Of a stretch of 64,000 nt of DNA, positions 10,901 through 20,594 are shown in pieces. The notes beneath the pieces are model-generated. The model saw only the letters and a list, made by a program, of their open reading frames with translations. It did no database searches and was not told where the DNA came from. The stretch is taken from positions 7,618,741 through 7,682,740 of the forward strand of contig NC_133224.1 of NCBI RefSeq assembly GCF_040436345.1, given 5' to 3'. Numbering within the stretch: the stretch's first letter is position 1; every line of letters starts with the position of its first letter. Source of the stretch: Pagrus major (taxonomy: Eukaryota > Chordata > Actinopteri > Spariformes > Sparidae). The translations under genes and the position numbers were made by a program.

Positions 10901-12863
10901 CTAGTGGTGCAGGATAAATATCAGCCTGGTAAATTATCAGCCTGATATTGGGAAATGTAATTAGTGGTTGTATATCAGTATCGGTTAGAATTATAGCCGA
11001 TAACTTGAGCAGATAATATGAAGCCAAATTGCTTTCAACAACTTAACAAGTGCACCACTTAGGCACAGTGGGTGGCAGCATGCTCCTCCAAAACTGGCTT
11101 GCATTTTGTCAGTAAACACAGAAAGGAAGAGGAAGTGCTGCACGCTGTTGTTGTGTAGACTTAAGAGCCAAATGAGATTAAATCATCCCATTTTGCTAAC
11201 TACATCTGAGCCTTCCTCACCCTCAGGTGGGAATGAATTTGGGATTAGGATACTCTGTACGCTACAAAAAGAAGCGAGGTTTGTTATTGTCTTATCTTGC
11301 GGTTTCTCACCTTGCTCTGATCCTCCGATGCCTTTCAGCACGGCCCTCCGTCCAGTGCTCTCTATCAGAGCCTGCACCTCTGCGCTGGTCAGAGCAGCCT
11401 CCACCAACACCTCCTCCTTACCGACATCAATACTGACAGACTTCACTCCTGCAGACGCATTAACAGCGATGGAAATGATCATCAAGATAGATACACAAAC
11501 ACACAGAGACACATGACGGAAAAGAGACAGGAGTGCATGCCGCATCATAATATTTTTGTGCTCAGCAACAGACATAACTAATGAATGAGTTAATATGCCT
11601 GCTGACAAAATGATGAAAGGGCCTTAATGAGGTCGTTAAAGGGCCACATTAGGCCCATGGGCTGCCAGGTCTGGTCTGAGAGTTTCCTGGAAAGAAATAT
11701 GGTACTACAGAGAGAAACAATATTCTGAGAAAGTCATTTTATTTAACTGTGTTTACGTAAATGTACCCTGTAAATGAGTTTGTGACCACCAGTAGAGCGG
11801 GTCCCTGTCTTGTTTGTTGTGAGAATGTGCATGGGGATGCACATGCGAGCACATGAGCAACATTATACACACTCCTGCTGCCAGCTGCTCATTTTTCCTT
11901 TGAAGGCAGGGAAGAAAACTAACAGCTAGTAAAGATGTGGATATCTTTATTTATTCTGAGGCCTGTCGACACATTTGACAGGCCTTACGGACCCTCACAA
12001 TGTGTTGTGGTGAGTAAAACTGAATGTAAACGTAACATACATTTCCATTACAAGCAACTTTAAAGGTGCACTATGTAGTTTTGGGGAAGACATTTTAAAT
12101 CAGAAGAGAAAGATCTTCATTGACTGATTTTTAAGACTTAACAAGCCTCTCTTTGTTTTAATGATTGAACAAACTGACCTTAAAAGGACAACACAGTTTC
12201 ACACTGTTTTACTTTGTTTAAATGTGGCGGACCCTGCCACCTCTCTAGCTCCAAACAGTGTTCTGGGGAGCTTATTTTCCTTTAAGAACAACTTGTTTAT
12301 TCAGTCATAGGAAAAAAATACTTCTGAGTTTGTTTCTTTAGAGAAATCAGTACATGTCACTTGTACTGTAATGTGTTATATAAATAGCCTAAACATGCCT
12401 CTATACTGACATATTATATACTAACATGCATACTGCGCACATGAATGCATGAAGAGAGGTCAGAAGATGGCTTCATCTGCTGAGTCATGGTCCTCAGCTG
12501 TGTCATGCACAGCCACACACCGTTACACAGAGCTGTCAGTGACAGATGACAGCCATCACAACACTGTTGCTGTACAAGGAACCGTGTCAGAGGCTACAAG
12601 CTAAAAGCTTTATTACCTGGTTCATCCTCCAGAGCAGCTCGGACTTTATCTGCGCAGCTCTCACATGTCATCTGCACCGCAAACTCCAGCTGCGGAGGAA
12701 AGAAACAGGACGTGAGACACCTGTTAGCTACTAGCTAAAAACACGTATGGATGTGAAGAATGAGGCATTGTTTTTGTTTTGACACGGCTCAAATGAAGCC
12801 GTGACGCAGCGAAAAGACGTGACGAAGTCGCCGTCAAACCTTCGTTGGTCTCTCAGAGTCCAT
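7981..12863 (-). CDS. ccs: Copper chaperone for superoxide dismutase, complete, 8 coding exons
   Basis: Coding exons (minus) are 12840-12863, 12617-12689, 11311-11448, 9901-10075, 8970-9030, 8484-8561, 8228-8331 and 7981-8140. Together they make 813 nt, or 270 residues plus TGA; human CCS has 274. All junctions are GT-AG and in phase. Domain I (residues ~9-78) is an Atx1-like fold with the copper motif MTCESC at 15-20. Domain II (~80-225) is SOD-like, with HGLHVH, zinc ligands corresponding to H141, H149, H158 and D161, and cysteines C135, C138 and C221. Domain III holds the CxC copper-transfer motif CAC at 238-240. CCS binds apo-SOD1 in cytosol and mitochondrial intermembrane space, loads Cu and helps form its disulfide. 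Exon 1 encodes only MDSERPTK. Upstream of rbm14b on the same strand, as in mammals. Confidence 0.96.
10895..11045. repeat. Relic of a 'cgataatatcgg'-type dispersed repeat in a ccs intron
   Basis: Within ccs intron 3 (10076-11310) this A+T-rich segment carries several words such as 'atcagcctgatattgggaaa' and 'tatcagtatcggttagaatt'. They resemble the common fish repeat built from 'tatcggccgataatcagc' words. It is diverged and its ends are not visible. The rest of the intron shows nothing recognisable. Confidence 0.4.
12056..12330. repeat. Dispersed repeat 'taaaggtgcactatgtagtt' in ccs intron 2
   Basis: The segment starts ctttaaaggtgcactatgta. It continues through 'tgattgaacaaactgacctt' and 'gtggcggaccctgccacctc' to 'cagtgttctggggagcttat', a combination I recognise as a common percomorph repeat. 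The start shares the 'taaaggtgca' word with the terminal repeats of the element at 5074-5704. It lies in ccs intron 2 (11449-12616), which otherwise holds nothing notable. Confidence 0.5.
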
Positions 12864-13480
12864 TTTGTGTCCGCACGTCGCCGCCTGAGCGACCAAAACT
12901 GAGTTAAACACACAACTTCCCACTTTTCGAGAAACGGAAGCGACGCGGCTGTACATGCTAACGTGCGCCGGTGCGACGGTTTAACTGGTGTCCGGTTTAG
13001 CTGGTGAGGGTCCTAGAAAGCCGTCTCGTCGCCGTCTCAAAGCGAAAAATAAAAAATAACTCAAACATGAAATCAAAAAGTAGTGGTAGTACAGACAATC
13101 GTGACAAGGATATAAGGCCGACAACATGCACTTTTGGACGATTTATTGACAGTTGCGGGGGGTTTTTTTTAGACAGGCATCGACACAGTCACCTACACCG
13201 TCACTGTGTGCTCGTTGTGAAGCGGTTTGCGGGTCGCAGATTCCGGCATCTCCGTGTGAAACAGTGTTGTACACGCCACGTCAACATTAACATACGCATA
13301 CATGATGAGCGGGGCGCTCGGGACGTGTTTCCTGGGTAGCGGACAGTTGCCGAGGACCCCTCTCGAGACGGGACCCCTCACCAGTTAAACCGTCACACCC
13401 GCCATGTTTGTGAGGTCACAGTGACGCAAGCCGCACGCTACCGCCGCCACGTGCCGACGCGCCGCCACTGCAAGCTCTCT
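12864..13480 (-). promoter_or_regulatory. ccs promoter region, locally CpG-rich
   Basis: Immediately upstream of the ccs ATG (12863) CpG density rises clearly, with many CG dinucleotides between about 12780 and 13480 compared with the A+T-rich surroundings. There is no obvious TATA box. The arrangement fits a CpG-type housekeeping promoter. No head-to-head partner gene can be recognised on the plus strand. Confidence 0.45.
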
Positions 13481-13730
13481 GTGCAGACTGGTGGAGAAGA
13501 CAAATGACTTTCTGTGGTGTTTTTTCTCGCCTTTATTAGTTTTAATTAGTTTAAAATGACAAAAATTAAGATTTAATACTGAAACACACATTTTAAAAAT
13601 ATATAAGTATTATTATGAAAGCGTAAAACATTTTAAAAAATAGCTTAAAAGTAGCACCAATTATAAGGTAAGTTAATTTATAATAATGCACCACATTTCA
13701 TAAGATACACATCCAAAGATAAGACAGTAA

Positions 13731-13922
13731 CAGGGGGAATGTCGAGTGGCAACTGTAAAACACCACATCGTAGATCTAAACGTGGATAATCAGGCTTTCT
13801 CCGGGAAATGCTGTCAACTCTGGAACGCATTATCAGCTGAAACCAAACAAACTCCAGATATAAAATCACTTAATGAGGTTAAGTGCTGGCTAAAAGCAAA
13901 CCAAAGCTGTACCAAGTTTTAG
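13731..13922 (+). pseudogene. 3' remnant of a LINE reverse-transcriptase frame
   Basis: A plus-strand frame ending in TAG at 13920-13922 contains QAFSGKCCQLWNALSAE followed by SLNEVKCWLKANQSCTKF. This matches the typical C-terminal tail of fish non-LTR reverse transcriptases (a 'RAFS..P.LWNSLP..' block followed by 'SL..FK..LK'). Only the last ~60 codons survive and no RT core is present, so it is a 5'-truncated relic. The family cannot be named from the tail alone. Confidence 0.5.
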
Positions 13923-16055
13923 CTTATTGTACTCCGGTGAAGGTTATACGTGTGTGGTGACGCGGTGTGGTGTGTTTGTTGTGATATTGTGATTTTATGA
14001 TACTGACCGTTGAAAGCCGGATGTTTTAATTGTGGTACTCAGTCTGGACCGCTAGCTGCATGGCTAACTGAGCTAACTAGCTAAGGGCAGCTGTTAGAGG
14101 TTTCTTTTTTTATATTGAATTGCTTTTGATACTCAGATACATTAAATATGAGATACTTTAAGACTTTTTCACAAGTACTAATCATGTGGGTGACTTTCAC
14201 TTTTACCAAAGTTTAACACAAAGTCTTTAAGTATGACTTTTGGGTACTTTTTTCAACACTGCCTATTATTAAATGTTGTGATATAGTGCGAAATAATCAT
14301 TTGAGTTAAAAAAAAACAGATGGGAATGTTTTATTGCGGCTAATCCAGAAAATAAAATACCTGAAAAATCATGAACATCATGAATTTGATGTAAAAAAAA
14401 TGCCTTTTAGATCACTTCAAGCTGCTTTTCTATGCAATGGCTGGGAAAACAAGTCATAAAATGGTGATTGATGATGTAAAATAGGTTTATAAATACGCCA
14501 AAACATGATGGGAATGCAGAAACAGTTATGGCTATGTGCTGTTTTTTTTTCATCAGGGTCAGCCTGTGGGAGGAGGGGGGTTATCTGGACACGATAAGAT
14601 TGCAGCGTATGGATAAACCACCATGAAGGTTGTAGGCTGTAATGATGATTGCTTCCTGCAATTTCATAATGTTTATAGATTATCGTTACAAAGTCGATCT
14701 GGAGATTAAAGCTACGGGAGAGACCACCACTAAGCCGATGACTGCATCTCAGGTTTTTAGAGGCTCAGAGGATACTCGTATGTGTGTGTGTGTGTTTTCC
14801 ATACATCCCCGTCATACCTCATCTTGGCATCCTTTCCGATAGCGGAGATAAGCCACGGGAGATGGCAGATGACCGTGATGTGGCGTAAAATCTGGGTCGC
14901 AAAGTCTAAAATAAAAGCTTCTAAATCAAACCACCTGCGACTAAATTTGGGATGATAAGTGCGGAGACTGACACATATTCGCCGTCGTCTTCGGCGCGCG
15001 CTGATCCAGAAAACACGGCCGCCGTTTTGTCAAAACAACACAGAGAGGCCGATGTTTTACACAGAAGAAAGCCGAGCGGCAGCTCCGCTAGAACACAGCT
15101 CCTTCTGTATCTGGTGGCTCATTGGCTTTGACCTCTGACCCCGCGCTCGGTAATATGACCACGGGCTTTACGAGGGGCTGAGCCACTGCGAGCCAGGCTC
15201 AAACACACATCAGCGGAGCCTTTTGTGCGAGTCCTTTTCCTCCTCACGCACACATATCGCCCACACAACGGCGGTTAATTTATTCGGTACATGGGAAACT
15301 GTCGAAAACCTTTGCCCTTATGTTGATCCTCGGCGCTGAGCTCTCCGTTCAAAGGAGTGAAGGGGAGGGCTGCGGTGACACCTGAGCCCGGGGGAGGGGG
15401 GGGGATTTCATTAACACACATATACGTACAGGAACACACACACACACACACACACACGGGAGAGGGAGCAGAGTGAAACCTAATCAGTAGTACATGAACA
15501 CTGTCCACAGCAGATTCAAGAGGAGGAAGAAGGAGGGAGGGAGAAAATGGGAAAGAGGAAGGTGGAGGAAAATGAGAGAAGACAGCAAACGAAAAAAATT
15601 TGACAAAGAGAAAGTGTGTGTGTCTGTGTGTGTGCGTGTGTGTGGAGGGCAGTGTGCGGCGGTGCTGACAGGAAGTGTTGACAGCCCCGCGTGGAACAGT
15701 GGAGGTTTTATCTTGTACTAAATGAGCCCCTATCCTCCACCCCATTAGTACCGACCTGGAGTCTGTTATACTTTCTTATTAAAAACTTCGAGAAGGTGAA
15801 GCAGCTGTCGTTTCAGGGAGGAAGCACAGCGAGCACCGTGTTTAGAGCTGGGAAATAAAACACCTAAAAACAATCGAGTGCAAACAGAAAACACAACCAG
15901 AGCAAGGCGACGCTCGTGAAAAGCTTCAACAACACTCGATTTAACACGGATGTAGATCTAATTTTGATTTCCGATTCCCAGCAGCTCCAGAAAACGCAAC
16001 AAAGTCGACTTAGTGATGTGAATTACTGCGTCCAAGGTCACGAATGACGATGATG
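13923..16055. other. Intergenic stretch with repeat fragments and a CpG-richer patch
   Basis: A fragment of the 5074-5704 repeat family lies at ~14045-14095 ('ctgcatggctaactgagcta'). Positions ~14980-15260 are CpG-richer than their flanks, but no exon can be defined there. A CA microsatellite is at 15433-15457, a mostly purine tract at ~15513-15600 and interrupted TG repeats at ~15616-15645. Otherwise I see nothing. Confidence 0.4.
15433..15457. repeat. CA microsatellite
   Basis: An uninterrupted run of about twelve AC dinucleotides. Confidence 0.9.
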
Positions 16056-16059
16056 ATGA

Positions 16060-16366
16060 TGCAATGTGTAAGAATTGGCCACCTGTCAAATTCATACTCC
16101 AAACAACTAGGCGGCAGCATATCACCAGAGTAACCGCTAACTGCTGCTAGCTGTGGCTGCTATTAGCTAGTACGCTCAGTGAAATGTGCAGCTAGCAGTC
16201 GTATTAGCTGACTCAGCCCGGAATGGGAGCTCAGAGCGCCAGGCGAGTGTTGTTGTTGTTGTTGTTGTTGTTTACTATCGAACTATTATCTCTTGAGGTA
16301 CAAACTGGCTAGGGGCTAGCTGGTTATCATGCTAACGTATAAAACTAAAATTCTGACACATTGCAC
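16060..16366. mobile_element. Small TIR element, 'ctgctattagctag' family, copy 1
   Basis: The left end tgcaatgtgtaagaatt and the reversed right end tgcaatgtgtcagaatttt form an inverted repeat. The interior carries 'tagctgtggctgctattagc', 'gggagctcagagcgccaggc' and 'ggggctagctggttatcatg'. The same order of words occurs in the copies at 16615-16882 and ~40980-41245. A GTT microsatellite (16248-16272) lies inside. There is no coding capacity. Confidence 0.6.
16248..16272. repeat. GTT trinucleotide repeat
   Basis: About eight consecutive GTT units, inside the element at 16060-16366. Confidence 0.9.
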
Positions 16367-16614
16367 AGTTAAAGCCAACACAGAGGAGAGCATTGACTGT
16401 ATAAAATATTAACATTGGCAACATGCATTCGTTCTGATTACCAGCAGGGGGCGACTCCACTGGTTGCAAAAAGAAGTCTGATTGTATGTAAGCTTATGAG
16501 AAAATGACCCTACTTGTCACTTTGTTTATAACCTCATTAAACAGGTTCCTAATGAGTTTATGGTCTCAGTTGCTAGTTTTAGGTCTGCTTCTCTACAGAA
16601 TGATGTTAAAAGTA

Positions 16615-16882
16615 CAATATGTAAGAGCTGGGCCAGCTGTATCGCTGTCGTTAGCTAGTTAGCTCAGTTAGCCTTGCATCTAGTGGTCCAGACTGGGAGC
16701 TGGGGAGTGTTGGTGTTAACACTACCTCGGACAGGAACTTTTGACCACGACGGGCCAAGGCTAGCTGGTTAGCATGCTAACTTCAGTAGACATCTCTGCA
16801 AAAAACTGTTATTTCTTCACATGTTTCGATGGTTTTTAGTTGATTTGTGGATGTTTTCAACTAGAATTCTGACATATTGCAC
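16615..16882. mobile_element. Small TIR element, 'ctgctattagctag' family, copy 2
   Basis: The left end is acaatatgtaagagctgggc and the right end is attctgacatattgcacc (reversed: ggtgcaatatgtcagaat). The interior has 'ttagctagttagctcagtta', 'gggagctggggagtgttggt' and 'ctagctggttagcatgctaa', the same layout as the copy 250 bp upstream. No open frame of interest. Confidence 0.6.
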
Positions 16883-19440
16883 CGAAAACACAACAACTAT
16901 GAAAGCTAATGTTTCTTTTTCAAGTCCACGTCGTATATAACAAATCTTTCTTTGCTGGAAGCTGACAGGTTGCAGAGGGCAATACAAATTCAATGATAGA
17001 AAGAGCTGAAAGCACATTCAGCGTGCCACACAAACCCTGCAGGGAATCACACCGCTGACCCCGGCTGTTCTTTACCGACAACACCGTCCACAACCTCATG
17101 ACGCTGACTTCATCCAGCTCCCGAGAGGAGGAGCGGCGGGGCCCTGTTAGCGGTGTGAGGGACCCCGCAGAGGTCAGAGTAATGTCACAGCCCTGCCAGA
17201 GTGCTCTCCATGTCTGCTGATTGCGCCCTGACAGCTCAAATGGAAGATGAAGCCAAGCGTGTCCGGGGGACGGCGTCTAGCAGCGGTGCCCCCACCGCCT
17301 CTGCAGGCTGTACAGGGGAGCAGGGGCCATGTTTGTGAAAATTCACGGTGTGTGACTTTGTCCTGGTTTCACTTCTTTTCAGTCTTTAGATAAAATACAG
17401 AAGACAGGTCAGGAGCATTCAGACACGGGAGAAAATGATGAAGATTTGCTTTGGCTTTTATTATATTAACCAGCCTCAGAGCACAAGAAGCTTTTTTTAA
17501 ATCAAATTCCTGTGTAGAGTGAAGCAAAAATGATCCCCTCATTTCATTTTGGCCTGATTCCTGTGTGGATGAAGTCAATAAAAGTAATTATAGGGATGGG
17601 TAGAGAAGGATTGTGGATCTTAACATATTACTATTCCTATTTTTCAGGAGCAGGGAGTGACCGATTAAGAACTGTCTTCAAAACCGAGATTGCTTTTGAG
17701 ATAAATACCAGCGTAGTAATGTATTTTTTAAGTGAAAAAGAAAAGATCGCTTGCACTTTACAGGAAGATAAAATCATATGCTTCATTTTTAGAAACATCT
17801 CCCTCGTTTCCCTATTAAATCAATCACAGGCCACAAAGAAAGGCAGCGGCAGCAGCGGAGGAAACAAAAGAAAGCGTCCGATCGATCAGAAAAACAGCCG
17901 CCTAAACAAATATCGCCCATTCAGCACGGCAGTGTCGTGCATTATTGCTGAAAAACTATTAATTATAATGCCAGCTGTGTGTTTAACAAGCTATGGACAA
18001 ACTCTACAGCTCATCACGGCAAGGATCAATAGGAAGAAGAGACAGAGTTGCCTAATCAAACACCACCGTTCCTCCCTGGAATAATGACCCGTATGGAGGA
18101 GGCGATATGCTGCAGTGTGACGAGCGAAACGCACAATACCTCGTTTAATCATTACACCCCGGAGTCAGGATCATTACTCAAATAATCTGTCTGTCGTGAT
18201 CCAGCAAGCATCCTCAGCCCCGATGGAAAAACATCTAGCAATTACAGAGGGGGACGTCAAAACACAGTGGGGTTTAATGGGAGATCACATTAGGTCACCA
18301 GCAACAGCCGGGAAGTTCAATAAAGTTGCTGTTGAGTGGCAGCAACTCACTGTGAATAACATACAGAAAGGTCAAATTAATCTACTATATACATACATGT
18401 AAGTGTGAGCTTATGCAAACAAAAATATTCCATTTTAAAAGTATTTTTTGGACTGGAAATGAGGGGAAAGAGATATAAAGGATGACATGCAACACAGATC
18501 TTCAGCTGGGCTTGTGTCTTAAAACCTTTAAGCCACCAGGATGCTCCTGCAGGAGGCCGTTAAAGAGGCAGAGGAGCAAAATCTGAGACGCACTCGTATG
18601 AAGAAGAAGAAGAAGAATATCCAAAACAGACTCTTGTCTGTCGGGAGCGAAGCAGGAAGTCGGCTGACGTCGCCGAAGAGTCCACGGGGGGACGGTCGCA
18701 GTGGTTGGCTGGGTCAATAAAAATGGTTTTCAGGTGCACTGTATCCCCCCTCAGACTGTTTTAGCCCCCGTCTCCTTTATTGTCTATTTAGGGAGGACTT
18801 ATTGGTTTTCACGGGCTGACAAGTACCTCCATTGATAAGCAAATAAACACACACAAGTACTGGGAACAGCAGGAAATGCATGCATCCATTTACAATCAAC
18901 AGGGGGTGAGTATACAGGGCCGTCATGTGAGGAGGGCCAACAAAGGTACCAGAATGAATGAAGCCCAGAGAGTTTTTCACTGCTTGACAACAGGAGCTCC
19001 TCTCTCCCACAATAAACACTGCTCCTGAAACGCCTCGTCAGCAGCCCCGCCTTTGATTCCGTGACTTTGTGACATCACGCCACGTCACCATGTCACACAT
19101 TTACATGTTCGCAGCAGAAGTGACGCTAACTGGAAGCTGAGATCAGAACAATGTCGACCTGAGACCCGGTGAGCAGTGCTGGCTCAGGCGTGTGTGAGCT
19201 GGCCAATCAGAGCAGAGCTGGGGGTCTTAAAGAGACAGGAGCTAAAATCGGCTTGGTGTGGCCCAGTTTTTCGTTGCTACGCCCCTGTCCTCATTAATAC
19301 CTGTAACATCCTCTGTTAGGAAACAGGTGAGGGTAATGCATTGAGGGGGGCCCGACTGCTCCTGCCTGTAGGGCCCACTAATCACTAACATGCGCCCCTG
19401 ACTGGGGACTGTATTTACATACTTACAGCTGTCACACTCT
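16883..19440. other. Intergenic stretch, possible conserved non-coding blocks
   Basis: No gene is recognisable. Positions ~17040-17340 are G+C-richer. Positions ~17840-18310 look like non-repetitive moderate-complexity sequence with homeodomain-type words (attaattataatgc, gtttaatcatta); see findings. An AAG run lies at ~18600-18617. Open frames such as 17530-18084 plus show no domain and start in A+T-rich sequence. Confidence 0.35.
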
Positions 19441-19442
19441 AG

Positions 19443-19540
19443 TTCAAATTCAAATGAACTTTATTTGCATGACAGATGCTTTTATATATGTCAAGGAAAT
19501 AAGGGTAACATTTCACAATAAAGTTCACAAAAATGTTTTC
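19443..19540. repeat. 'aattcaaatgaactttatt' dispersed repeat fragment
   Basis: The words 'ttcaaattcaaatgaacttt' and 'atttgcatgacagatgcttt' followed by 'tatatgtcaagg' resemble the common fish repeat 'aattcaaagagctttattggcatgac'. It is probably the 3' tail of a retroelement. Ends are approximate. Confidence 0.45.
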
Positions 19541-19740
19541 TGGGCTTGTTTGCTTTCATTTCTATTTATTTATTCCTCCTCATTTGTTGTTGGTCTGTTG
19601 GTTTTGTTCATTTTTTTTTAGACTCGTAAAGAAAAATATGATGATGACTCATTTTTTACAAAATGCAAAATATATACAGCACATATTGATGAATTGGACT
19701 CTCTCTCACATTAGGTAAAGTTTTTGTAGCTGTCGTTTTT

Positions 19741-19851
19741 TTAAGCTTGGTCACTTCTCTTGGGCTTGTTTTCATAGGCCTGGTTGCGTATTTCTCTCGC
19801 CAGATCTGGCAACACTGTCGTCAACCTCTGGACCTCAAAACCAGGCAGAAT
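19741..19851 (-). CDS. Possible orphan terminal exon of an unidentified gene
   Basis: On the minus strand a stretch after a plausible acceptor (ctgctttagtttccag|ATTCTG) encodes 36 residues and a TAA: ILPGFEVQRLTTVLPDLARE then IRNQAYENKPKRSDQA. Composition and codon use look protein-like, and an in-frame stop lies just before the acceptor, so it would need splicing. No partner exon was found upstream. A CpG-rich patch with an ETS-type word (CCGGAAGT on the minus strand) lies at ~19930-19970. The opposite strand is also open and reads as a hydrophobic segment, which weakens the case. I do not recognise the protein. Confidence 0.25.
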   Translation of the reverse strand: MLPGFEVQRLTTVLPDLAREIRNQAYENKPKRSDQA

Positions 19852-20281
19852 CTGGAAACTAAAGCAGGAATCTGACGGTTATACCCCCACTTTTTTTTTT
19901 CATTTGGTGAAAGAAAGAATGAAATAAACGACACGGACGACTTCCGGGTCCGGCGGCCCGGCACGGGGACTTTTAACGTAACTTTAAAGCACTTTGAGTT
20001 GAACCGTGCCCTGCAAATAAACGGCACACTAGACTTTTAAAGGAGGCATATCTCAATTTCAGGTTCATAACGTTGCTACACTGTAAAAAGTCATCACAGG
20101 ATTAAGTGGACTCAACTCACTGAGTCGTTCCTGATTCGTTCCTCAGTAACTACTCACATGTTTTGCGCGCACCTCGTCGTGAAGTGTTACAGGAATCAGC
20201 CAGATGATAATGAGCACGGGACAGACGGGGTACTGCAGCCGAGCGAGCACGCATGACAGGCACAGACGCGCGCGCATTGGC

Positions 20282-20283
<2 letters not shown>

Positions 20284-20324
<41 letters not shown>
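20284..20324. repeat. GA microsatellite
   Basis: About twenty uninterrupted GA dinucleotides inside the candidate first exon/promoter segment. Confidence 0.95.
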
Positions 20325-20327
<3 letters not shown>

Positions 20328-20453
20328 CATCCCGTTTTGTTGCACATGAGTCGCGGGGAGCCTGTGATGACAGACAGACAGCCGCTCCGCCGCCTCACTG
20401 ACTGCGACACCTGAACAACCACCGAACCCGGTGAAGGAGAGCCAACTGTGGGC

Positions 20454-20490
20454 GAGGAGGAGGAGGAGGAGGAGGTGGAGGTGGCGGCGG
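20454..20490. repeat. GAG/GGC trinucleotide tract
   Basis: GAG units grade into GGT and GGC units in a purine-rich setting. Confidence 0.85.
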
Positions 20491-20543
20491 CGGTGGAGTG
20501 GAGGCTGTCCTGAAAAATAAAAGAAAAAGAAGAAAGAAGAAGA

Positions 20544-20594
20544 GGAGCAGAGCTGAGCTGAGCAGAGCTGAGCTGAGCAGAGCAGAGCAGAGCG
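20544..20594. repeat. Pentanucleotide GAGCT/GAGCA array
   Basis: Ten pentamers alternate between GAGCA and GAGCT, forming a short minisatellite-like array 100 bases before the candidate donor. Confidence 0.85.

Noticed and set aside
19693..19872. Plus-strand hydrophobic frame opposite the orphan exon
   Set aside because: It has no ATG and lies in T-rich sequence, where hydrophobic readings are common. It is kept only as a caveat against the minus-strand exon.
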